Positions 1 to 10,200 of a DNA stretch of 64,000 bases are shown one piece after another. The DNA is from Paroedura picta (Eukaryota; Chordata; Lepidosauria; Squamata; Gekkonidae): NCBI RefSeq assembly GCF_049243985.1, contig NC_135380.1, positions 19,950,501 to 20,014,500 of the forward strand, in the 5' to 3' direction. The position numbers and the translations under genes are program-made. Positions within the stretch are counted from its first letter, which is position 1. Each line of letters begins with the position of its first letter. The notes under the pieces were generated by a model. It was given only the letters and a program-made list of their open reading frames with translations. It was not told the DNA's origin and ran no database searches.

Positions 1-208
1 CTTTCACATGCAGCCTGCTGGGTGATCTTGGGCTCTCCACAGCACTGATAAAGTTATTCTGACCAAGGAGGAATATCAGGGCTCTTTCAGCCTCACCCCA
101 CCTCACAGGGTGTCTGTTCTGGGGAGAGGAAAGGGAAGGCGAATGTAAGCTGCTTTGAGACTCCTGGTAGAGAAAAGCAGCATATAAGAACCAACTCTTC
201 TTCTTCTA
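1..208 (+). mobile_element. Sauria-type tRNA-derived SINE, cut by the window edge
   Basis: Matches the body and tail of the copies at 18098 and 48968: CTGGGTGATCTTGGGCT, CTCACAGGGTGTCTGTTCTG, TAAGCTGCTTTGAGACTCC, GCATATAAGAACCAACTCTT and a CTT-repeat tail. The tRNA-like head lies before base 1. Confidence 0.85.
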
Positions 209-624
209 AGTGTTGCCACAACATATCTAGTCTTCCTTTTCCTCAAAAAACAGAATTTCTTTATGTAAATTCATAACATTGACAACTCTGAACTCTTCAG
301 TTGTGTTATACATAACAGAATTGTGAACATTTAGCTGTATATTTTTTAAAAACACCTATTTTTAAAATATGGTATAACAGTGTATAAGCAGGAAATGTTT
401 CATAGTTTTTTTTTCTCAGTGCTCCCCATAATTTTCATCGGAGATATTGAAAATAAATCCTCTAAAGAAAAATGTCCCCCCCCCCGTCTCTTCAGGTCTT
501 CACATCTCTGTCTACAAGGACTATAAATTATAGTGAGCGGAGAATGTGGCTGCAAAACCGTTGACAAGCTAGGAGCAGAAATCTCCTCCCAGTTCTTAAG
601 GAATTGAACAACAACTACTTAGTC

Positions 625-761
625 CAGGGGTAGTCAAACTGCGGCCCTCCAGATGTCCATGGACTACAATTCCCAGGAGCCCCCTGCCAGCATTCGCTGG
701 CAGGGGCTCCTGGGAATTGCAGTCCATGGACATCTGGAGGGCCGCAGTTTGACTACCCCTG
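625..761. mobile_element. Palindromic hAT MITE, copy 1
   Basis: The terminal inverted repeats begin CAGGGGTAGTCAAACT and end with the complement. The whole 137 bp is one near-perfect palindrome with a short loop at CATTCG. The 8-bp target duplication ACTTAGTC flanks it (617-624 and 762-769). TIRs starting CAGGGGT and 8-bp duplications are typical of hAT transposons. No coding capacity, so it needed a transposase in trans. Confidence 0.88.
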
Positions 762-769
762 ACTTAGTC

Positions 770-1749
770 ACTCCATACAATTCAGTATAAAAGTTCTTAC
801 TTTCGAAGCTGTCAATGGCCTGGGACTGGTGTATCCAAGGCCTGGTCTGCTGTCAGGACAGAATGGGGACCAGTAATGTGGCTGAGGTAATAGAATACAC
901 ACTGCAGGGGAAAGATTATTTTTTTCAAAGTCTCCCTACTTTTTTTGAAATAATCAAATTTGCAGTTTGCAAAGGACTACTCTAAAATTTCTCCACAATG
1001 TGATTTTTTCCCCCCCCAAAATAAAAATAAATCCAGGTTGTTTTATGTGAGGAGTATGGAGTTGACAAGTTCAGGTTAGGAAACTCTTGATTTAGGGACA
1101 AACAGGGACCTCAGTGGAGTAATGTCATAGAGAACATCTTCCAAAGCGTGTTTATTCCCAGATAAGATCTCTGTAGTCTGGAGATGTAAATCTGGGGGGT
1201 GGGGCCCAGCTCCTACCTGGAGGCTGGCATTCCCACACAAATATTAAAAATGTGACTCCCCTGCATGTACTATTCCAGAACAAATCAGACTCCTGGGGTA
1301 GTTAGTTGCAGACTTGGAGGTGGGGAGGGAACGTCTGATGCATTGAGGACAGAAAATGTATGCAGCTGTTTTAAGTAGAAATTGTAAACTCAGACTAGTT
1401 AAGGAAAAAATCTTTAGGCTTCAGATACTGAGTGTACCCCAAAACAAGGCATATACCCTGCTCCTTTTGGCAAAATGCAAGAGCACACATTATTAATCAA
1501 CGACGTCCTCTGTGCCAGACTACAAGCTGGACCTGAGACATGTAATATGTATTCCGTCTAGCACTGAGCAACTATATTCAGCCCAGCTCTCAAAATATCC
1601 TATAGACAGATTTGTGTGGTAAAGGGTGCAATTCCCCAGCATACTGAGTCCCCCCAAAACTCATATTCTCTCTATGGGTGACCAATTTTTATATGGTGAT
1701 ATTTGTTTCAATAACTGAAGCAATAAAAATAATGGTCCTGAAATAATGA
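770..1749. other. Nothing recognised
   Basis: AT-rich intergenic DNA between a MITE and a CR1 end, downstream of SLC25A37. A consensus GATA motif (AGATAAG) is at 1160-1166. No coding frame and no repeat that I know. Confidence 0.5.
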
Positions 1750-1925
1750 TCCATCTTTAGAAATTTTTAAACAGAGACTGGATAGTCATCTGACAGAGAG
1801 GCTGATTCTGTGAGGATTCAAGGGACAGGTTACATTGGATGAGCAATAGGGTTGTGAGTGTCCTGCATTGTGCGGGGGGGTTGGACCCACGAGATCCCTT
1901 CCAACTCTTTCTATGGTTATTCTAA
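1750..1925 (+). repeat. CR1 LINE 3' end
   Basis: AAACAGAGACTGGATAGTCA, GTCCTGCATTGTGCGGGG, GGTTGGACCCACGAGATCCC and CTTCCAACTCTTTCTATG follow the CR1 3' terminal consensus, with the ATTCTATG-type end. Confidence 0.75.
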
Positions 1926-2162
1926 ATGTCTGAGGTATATTTCCCTGAATGGGGTGGGTGAGCAATCTAGAACTTCAGTGCTTTAAGGAAGATCACCACC
2001 ACCTGTTTGCATTCCCTTTCACTGAAAAGAGGACATTTATTATATGCCAATAAAGGTCTTCTGATTCTGATGCATCTTCCCCAGAGAGGCACTCTCACCA
2101 TGGAGGCCATCTTATGGGGCCTTTTTTTACAACCTGCCTTTCTCAGATTCAAGGCAGATTAC

Positions 2163-2505
2163 CCCTATGGCCCATTATGCATGGCCGCCGAAACAGCGAT
2201 TTTGGGTCACATGGAAAACGCAGAGGGGGAAGACGCTAAGCACACCGATTATGCACGGGAGGGGGCGCGATGGCGGCAAAACCCAGAGTAACCGATTATG
2301 CACGCAGCGATCCCGGCGCCGCTTCTGGTTGCGCCCCGGTCACCCGGAAACTGTACTTTCTTCCACGTTTCACTGACGCAGCTTTTTCGGCGGCATGCAC
2401 CAAAGCTGCAGCCGGTTGCAGCTGGCTCTGTGCAGTATCGGTGATTTTAATCGCCACCATTCCACCCCGGATGTGCGTTATTCCCCCCGTGCATAATGGG
2501 TCCAT
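2163..2505. mobile_element. CpG-rich inverted-repeat element (nonautonomous DNA transposon candidate)
   Basis: About 340 bp with many CpGs in AT-rich surroundings. Ends are inverted copies: GGCCCATTATGCATGG on the left and CCGTGCATAATGGGTCC on the right. CGATTATGCACG motifs recur inside. It lies 140 bp downstream of the predicted SLC25A37 poly(A) site. No target duplication was confirmed. Confidence 0.5.
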
Positions 2506-2644
2506 GAAATAACAAATAGACCTATGCATGCAAGCCATGTGAAACTCTGCAGAATTACAGCATAGCTCCTAAGCTACTGTTACCTGCCACCACACAAATT
2601 CATTTCTGTGACAAGTGATTAAAAAAAACACAGAGACTAGCATG

Positions 2645-5600
2645 ATTCTGACAAACAGGTCAAATCATTTATTTCAGGAACTCCAGTGTTATATCTGTAG
2701 CAGCACTTCAGAAACTCACCTTTCAACACTACCAAACATTCTTTTGAGAAGCTGACATTGGTAAAGTCATAAAAAGGCAATTTTAAAAACAGCAAACTTA
2801 AAATAAAATCCTCATCCAAAAAATTATGTGCGCTTTCAGCAGGCAAAGCAGCAATGAGTGTGCTGCTGTGTGTTTTGTTTTTAAACCCCTTGTTAATACA
2901 TTTCAAATGGTATTTTTTCATGTCTTGATGGAGAATTTTCAGCCAAGGTAAGATGCAACAAGACATGGCTTTAGAATAAGCTTCACAATGAAGATCCAGC
3001 CATTAAAATGATAATGTGTATTCACTAGAAACAGACGAGCCACATGTTCAGAATTAAAATGCAATACTCCAGAAATCTGGATTGCTAGAATTGGGCTAGT
3101 AGAATTCTTGGTTCATTTATGAAATATTAAGGTCATTCTAGTCAATGAAGCATCCTAAAAAGCAAGTAGCACTTCCAAATGGGAACATGTGTTTGGCAGA
3201 TGAAGGACCTGTTATACTACATAAATTCAGAGCCCTGATTTGGATTGTTACTACGGTATGAAGGGAGGACTTTAAACCTCCCCACCACCATTTTCTTCAC
3301 CTGAAACTGCACTTCCCGAATGGAAACTGAATGAGAATTCAGACCTTAACTACAAATTACACTGTTTATGGGTCTGCCCTGAGTCCTGTAAAGCCAGATA
3401 TGACCTGGGAGTTCTGTGTTGAAGTGAAAGTTCCTAGAATCTGGGGCTTGAGAGTTAGGTTAGGAATGTGGGGAGGAGGTTTAGACCTCCCCTCCTGTTC
3501 TGTTTGCATGACCTGAAAAAAAGCCCCTGGGAGCTTCAGTTTGCTTTGTTCAGGACCAAGTTCCACCAGTGTGCACTCATTACTGGACCACAGCAGCAGA
3601 TCCATTCTCAATCTGACCCAGGCACATGTAAAACAGCCAGTGGGGTGTTACTAAAATACAAAAGTTGCACCTCTCCACTGCCACTTGGCAAATTGCTATA
3701 GAAACTGATAAGGCTTTGAAAACCAGGTTGAGATGCAGCCCGAAGACCAGCTATTCAAACACAGGGGGAAAGTCTGCTGGGTATGTTCAAGCTCTAGGGC
3801 TTTCAAAAAACATACCCCTATGCCTGGAAGACTAGAATGTTAGGCTGATGCTCCCTAATGTGCAAGGTTTTTTTTTCCCTTTTAAATGTTCAAGGACTTT
3901 GCTGTTTCTTGATGGCTAGTTTATAAAAACTGATTCAAGTTCAGTCCTCAAAAGCAAGGTATATTTTGAAAGTGCACAAATTCTTGTCCAGCTCACAAGA
4001 ACATATTTTGCTTCTGCCTAGAACCTTTGAAAAGCTACTATACCACAATTAGTATTACAGATGCTGGCTCTAAACAGACTGGGCATTTAATGTCTAGTTT
4101 CAACTGAATAAAGACCCCCCCAAGACATAGACATTCAGGTTTAAATACTAGTGTTGTGGTCGTTTGATTTGCCCAACCAAATAAAATCTCGAAGACAGGA
4201 TGTTTGGAAAGCCTTGTTGATAACCTCATACAGCAGGATTTGCTGCCTTGCCAATCCAGTCATTCAAGGCTAAAGGCATCCACAGATGCTGGCTTGTTTT
4301 CCTTATGAGCCTGGATCCTGCATTTACCACCTGGTGCTCAATACTGTAGGCACCACTTCACAAACTAAACACATCGCACAGGAACCTCAACAGCTAGACT
4401 CAAACAGTTCCTCGCCTGAATAAAATCCTTCAGCTGCATGGAAGTCATTCACTTACATTTCTAAAAAGCACTGACTTGTTTTGAGTGCAAGGTTGGCAAC
4501 AATAACCTTTCTGTTCCACATCTATCTGCTGAGAAAACCAGAACAAAAGAGATGATACAATTGTTTAACAATTCAAGTGCTATCTTGCCAATGTAAATCT
4601 GCATCCTCTATTTTGTTGTTGCTGTTCTAAGAGTCTGGTAAGGAGGTGACTCTTTACAAGCATGTGCATACATACACACTCAGACGGGCACACACACAGA
4701 GGAAAACAATTTTATCAATTGTATACAATCTGAAAATAAAATAAAGATATAAGCATTGCGGGGGGAGAATACCTGGTGTACTTTATGAACAATTTAGCAA
4801 TGGCTAACAGGTTGCAGGTATAACAGCCCCTACCTGTTGGACAACAGCATACGAGACACACTTCAGATTAGAACTCCATCAGCTGAAGCATGAGTCCAAT
4901 TCGTTTTAAAGCCTTGTTGGCATCAGGGTACCTCCAGACATTTCCCATTGCCAGTTTAGGGCTTTTGGATCATGAGTAGTGTTCTACTCAAACAGTGTTC
5001 TCCCTGGCATAGGACTGTAAAGACGCCCCCTCCCATAAGTGCTGGGTCACTCACACCCTGTTGTTACACCATCAATGTTCATTCAGAAACAGCAATCAAG
5101 TATGCAGAAGCAGGAATTAGACTATGTTTGGTGCCATGATGTCCCAACAGGGGGAAAGTGAACCTACCTATTTGGGGAGGGGGGCTTCATGGCAGTAGTC
5201 CTGGATCAGATGCAACCTGAAGTAAACACATTTTGAAAACCAGCACACTACAATTTCTCTCACATACGTTTGTTTGGCTTAATCCCTAATCTTATATGTA
5301 TTTTTTCAGTCTCGTTTACCAGAAGAATGGGCAGTAACAAGCAGAAGGAGGGGCACAGAAACATCCAGCCCGAATCCCCGCTTAAAGAAAAACACACACA
5401 TTTTCTTAAAAAAACTGTGCATGTGGATTTGATAAACCCTTCCCCTGGACACCACATAAAAGCATAAGGTCTCACAGCAGCAAAACACAAAGCTATCACA
5501 CAAGAGCTAAAACCCATTCTGCACACCTTCATTTGTACGGTTCAGATGGCTGGCAGCAAATAATGCTGACTTCTGGCCTGGAATAGAGTTTGATTTTCTT

Positions 5601-6387
5601 TTCCCCTGTCCTAAGGCTTTGATTTTCCAAGGCCTACTGCTGCACTGCACTGCATTGCAGCTAACGGCTGCCTTCCCTGGTCAGTCTTTTACCGGGGGGG
5701 GGGGGAGCCCCTCTAAGCCATGAGCTTCCGTCAGAAATGTAAACTGATGCCCCACTCCTGCAAAACACTTGGCACTCAGTGTTAACTTATGCACACACTA
5801 GCGCAACAGACTGTCCTCTGCATTGCCAGTTAGGTTATGTGCAAAGTAGGGTTGGGGGCTTAGTGAGAAGGAATAAATTAAAAACCACAAAACCTGCTAA
5901 GAAATAGGGTTTTTTTGTGTGTGTTTTTTTTAATGTACCTAAGTGTTTTCCTAAAAATATGCTTAGAAGTAGCTCTCAGCTCTGATTTCCTGGAAGAGAT
6001 TTCCAGAAGAAGCCACTGATTTTTGACACAACTGGCAGGATAAGATTCCCATCTCAGGCCAATTCTCAAGACTCCGGAGTCTTGGTAGCATCGGGATCTT
6101 TTAAAGCTGGGTGTTCAGAGCATGAATCTAAGCACTTTGTGGGATGAAGGGCTTCATTACCACTACAATATTGAGCTAAAACACCTTCTGCTTCAGGAAA
6201 ACCAGGGAGCAGCGCTATGGATTACTGAAAAACAATTAAGCACTTTAAAAACCCCCTCTGTCATCAGCTGCCACACTTTTCAAGCCACCCAACTAGCTAC
6301 GTAGAAAAATAAAGGATAAATATTATCCATCTATTTATATTACACAATTCCTCTATATAAAACTTTGTTCAATGAAAGGCTTTCTCC

Positions 6388-6437
<50 letters not shown>

Positions 6438-6774
6438 GTGTGTTTTAAAGCAATCCCCCAGAAATCTTTCTCTGGACAGCCAAAAGCATTCCAGTGAAGA
6501 AACAATATACTCTTTTACAACTCTGTATCACAGTTTATCAAACTGAAATAAAATGATAAATACTCATATTGTTGTTAGTCCTTACGCAATTTGGTTTAGC
6601 CAAGAAGGCCGTGGGGGAGAGAGAAAGAGAAAACGAACTTCTCCAAAATCTAAAACAAAACCACGGCGATGAATCTACCAGAAGCCTTCCTAATCGACAA
6701 ACGGTGCCGGAAGGGTCTGCATACAAGGCGTTGGTTTTGGCGGTTCTGAGGGCCGGGCTACAGCGTCAGCTTTA
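2645..6774 (-). other. SLC25A37: SLC25A37 3' untranslated region with probable polyadenylation site
   Basis: The first good poly(A) signal with a proper downstream element is AATAAA on the minus strand at 2673-2668. It is followed within 40 bases by a GU/U-rich run (minus strand CTGTGTTTTTTTT, about 2632-2620). That puts cleavage near 2640-2655 and gives a 3' UTR of about 4.1 kb. The segment contains no SINE, LINE or MITE that I recognise, unlike the DNA on either side; the only repeat is a TG microsatellite near the stop codon. A weaker ATTAAA lies near 4085. The end is inferred, not seen in a transcript. Confidence 0.6.
6389..6442. repeat. (TG)n microsatellite in the 3' UTR
   Basis: An almost pure TG run of about 27 units with one TGCG interruption. 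It reads CA on the mRNA strand and lies about 330 bases after the SLC25A37 stop codon. CA repeats in 3' UTRs can bind hnRNP L; any such role here is inference. Confidence 0.9.
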
Positions 6775-7295
6775 TCAAAATGGCGTTTTTTTGTCTGCCT
6801 CACGTTTTGTAAGGAAGTACTTGAAGAATTCATACACAGACCAGGCAATGGCAGTTGAAGGCATCTGGTATATAACTCGCGCGTGAACCCCCTTGAAATA
6901 CCCAGAGGCACCCCCCAGTTGGTAAACTGTCCTCAGCGCTTTGAGCATTCCGGAGAGGTGTCCACTGATGTTCACAGAACTTAAGGCCATGTTTTCCTGA
7001 GTGTTGAGGAGAGTCTTGCAGACATCCAGGGGAGTTGTGGCTGCAGCCGCAACGGCCCCGGCAACAGCCCCCGAGACTATGTGCGTTAGAGGGTTGTACT
7101 GTCGCTGAGGGTTGATTTGCTCCTGCGTTAACTCGTAGGTGATGAAGTGGATGGCTTGGAACGGAATGTTCATGGTGAGCTGGGTGGTGTAGCTCCGGTA
7201 GAAGGCCCCCAACCCCTCAGTCCTTCTCACTGTCCTGACACACTGCAAGACGGTCTTGTACGGAGAGAGGTACATCTGCATCCGCTGCTTCACCA
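6775..7295 (-). CDS. SLC25A37: SLC25A37 coding exon 4 (residues 174-346 and stop)
   Basis: The exon starts after the acceptor GGACCAG with TG GTG AAG CAG (VVKQ), joining in phase 1 to exon 3. It encodes the rest of carrier repeat 2 ([20 protein letters not shown], with H223) and all of repeat 3 with PLDVCK. It ends ...ADKKTPF and TGA at 6777-6775. The reading frame stays open upstream of the acceptor, but that translation has no resemblance to mitoferrins, so the acceptor marks the true start. The C-terminal residues differ from human (RAPY) but have the same length and charge pattern. Confidence 0.96.
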
Positions 7296-10200
7296 CTGGT
7301 CCAAGTGGCAGGGGGGCCACAAAAGGAGGAGTCAGCCAGGTCCCGAGCCAGGACGGCAGGAAAAGTAAGAAACATGAGAGAAGCCAAGTTAGTGTCAAGC
7401 CACATGCTGCATTCAGGCATAAGAATAACCCTGTCGATTCAATGTAGGCCAGGAACACAGCTCACTTGTAGAGCTCACACCCTCCCCTCCATCCCACCTC
7501 CGGGGTGTGATCAGCAGCATCTTGGTTCGGGGAGCCTCAAGCCAAAATCCCACGACATCATGGTGTGCTATGGAGGAAACAAACTCCCGTTTGCCTGAAC
7601 GTGCGTTTTCAGACGTCATGACAAACTGGAGCTTGGTTCACGCTTCGGAAAGCAGAACGCTGTCAATCGTGCCCCACATGAGGAAGGGAGTCTGCAAGCA
7701 CAGCTAACAAGCTGTGTTCATGCCTTACAATATCTTTGCGCCGGCAGTGAGAGGCAAATGTTGGGACTTGGAGGGGGGGGAGATGCAATTTCCTCCCCCA
7801 CTCCTTGGTGTTTTTCAGTTAGGGTGTATTGGACCTGAAAAAGTGTTGGGATTGCCCCCAAAAACCTAGATCCCAATATACCAATAGACTATTCGGATGC
7901 AGGACTTTTCTAGAAATCCCTTTTTTTTCCAGGTCCAATAGACCCAACCAAATAACACCAAGGGAGTAAAAAGCGACAAAGCCACAAAAAACAGCTGAGC
8001 AGTGGCTCACATGGAACTCTTTGGGGTTCACTCTGGTGGGAGAACGCTACCCATGCACTCTTCTGGACTGCCTCGCTTCCCTTAGACTCTAAAATCTTGG
8101 AGTTTCTTGATCACCCTGGGTTTCTTGAATGGGTGGGAGTTAATTTTTATGTTTTTTGTTTAAATTGTTAAACTATCAGGTGGCAGGACCATATATGGTC
8201 ATGTCAACCCACCCACCCCCAAATGGCCATTGATGGGCCTGGAGGGTGCAAGAAGGGGAGGGGCCCCAGGTAGGTGTGTACACAGTCATGCTTCCCAATT
8301 ATGTTCTGCACAACTGCATCCCTTCTGGGGTTTCTCAAAGCCTGCAGAATGTTTCGGGGTTTTTCTCATTGGTAAAAAAGTTGAGAAAGGCTGTTCTCAT
8401 TGAGAGGAAAAATATTTAAGCACTCGAAATGCTACAGTTCCAGATAGTTCTACTGCCCTTGCCTCCATTCAACCCCACCGGACTATCCATACCCAACAGT
8501 GTTACCTTCGGCTGGATTCATAACAGCGTCATGTAGGAGGGTGGCCATGCTCCCCGCTATTCCTGAAAGACAGACAGTCCCCTTTCACAATGAACTCCTT
8601 GACCAACCAAACCTTAGCCTGACTTCTGAGCGCAAAATTCTAAATGTATAAAATTTCCCTGTTTGTTGAGCCCATTGCACAGTAAGAAGGAAAGATCACC
8701 ATTCTTTATGAAAACTCTCAGGTTCCAAATACGAAACTTTTCACCATGCGGTCCCTGGTTCAGTCTCCTGTTACTGCTCCATAGAGCTGGGGAACTCCCT
8801 CAAGAGCTGCTGTTAGGACAAACAAAACTGGACAAATAAAGACCAGTTATCTACTCAGGATAAAGCTGCTTTATATGTTTCAACACACCTGCAAGTGCAT
8901 AATCCCACCCATTATGAGAAAGCAAACCTGGGTTTTCCACCTGTGGTCAAAAACAGGTAGCTGCAGACATTCCTGGCTCTTTAATGAGCATCTCATTCAT
9001 AAGTTATATCTTTAGGAGTAACAAACATGTGACTCACGGTCAAGTCAGTCATTTCACGCCTAGTGGAGATCTGTAACACAAATCAGTGTCCTCCAATAAA
9101 TACTGACTTGTGATGCTACTACTCTGTTTAGAGGCCAAACCACCACCAGATACCTTTCTCGTCCAACACCACCCTCTGGTGGTGTTCCACAATAATGGAA
9201 AACATGCCACTGCTAAACCTTGCATTTAATAGATACGGCCTTCTTTACTTCTTTATCCATAGAAATGCTATCAATCCCAAGTTGGTGCACCAATTGGAAA
9301 AAGAGGGAGAATGATTCTGTTCCATGCTAAAAGAAGGAATGCCACATAGAACTGCCATTCTTAGGGGTTGAAATGAATCCACAGGAAACCCAATAATGTT
9401 AATATCAGGCCCAGGTGAAAAGGATACCGGGCCACTGCTCATAACAATTCCTCATGCTAAATTAGCTCTAAAAAGAGACAGGATCTTCTCTGTTGTGGCC
9501 TTCAATTAATGTGTAGCCATCCTCCAAAGAGATGCATTATTAAATGTTTAATTAGGAAGAATTCTGCAAGGTCAGCCACATCCTGTCCCATGGAAACTAA
9601 ACTAATCCAACTAATAACTGGGGAGGGGGGAATCTATCCACTGTAATCCCACCCTCTCTCCAAGGAGCTCAAGATTTCCTCTCCCCCACAGTCTACTCAC
9701 AGTAATGTTGGGGCGGAAGTGATGTTGGGAGACAGGCTGGCCCAAAGTCTCCCAAGCAAGCCTCAGGGCTAGGTGAAAATTCAAATCCATGTCTTCCCAG
9801 CCCTCATGCAACACTCGACTACATCATACTGGGTCTCTACTAAGATGTGACAAGTACCTACATGCATCAAAACCTTTGGGAACAGCTCCAATGAAATGAT
9901 GAGTTCGCTAGCAAAATCAGGAAATACAGATTGTTTAAATGGGATGTACTCACCTTGGGCGGTGCACGTGCACCATCAGATCGTGAAAGGTGAGAATTTC
10001 TTAAGACTTTATTCATACACTAGAAAATAAACCCGCTGTAGAAGAAATACAGCGGGCCCTAGCGGAGGGGGAGGCAGACTGTGGGAAAGGAAGGAAGAAG
10101 AGGAAAGAAGGAAGGGGAGGGAGAAAAAAGGGCAAGGGGTGGTTGAAGGGATGGGTAGAAGGGAGAAAGAAAGGAAGTAAAGGAGAGAGACAGGAAGCAA

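Noticed and set aside
1160-1166. AGATAAG motifs as erythroid GATA1 enhancers (also near 14884 and 50108)
   Set aside because: Mitoferrin-1 is a known erythroid gene, but isolated GATA words are expected by chance at this frequency and no composite E-box/GATA arrangement was seen.
2645-6774. Iron-responsive element in the SLC25A37 3' UTR
   Set aside because: Several CAGTG words occur on the minus strand (near 3360, 3680, 4470, 6014), but none has five paired bases on both sides or the bulged C of an IRE.
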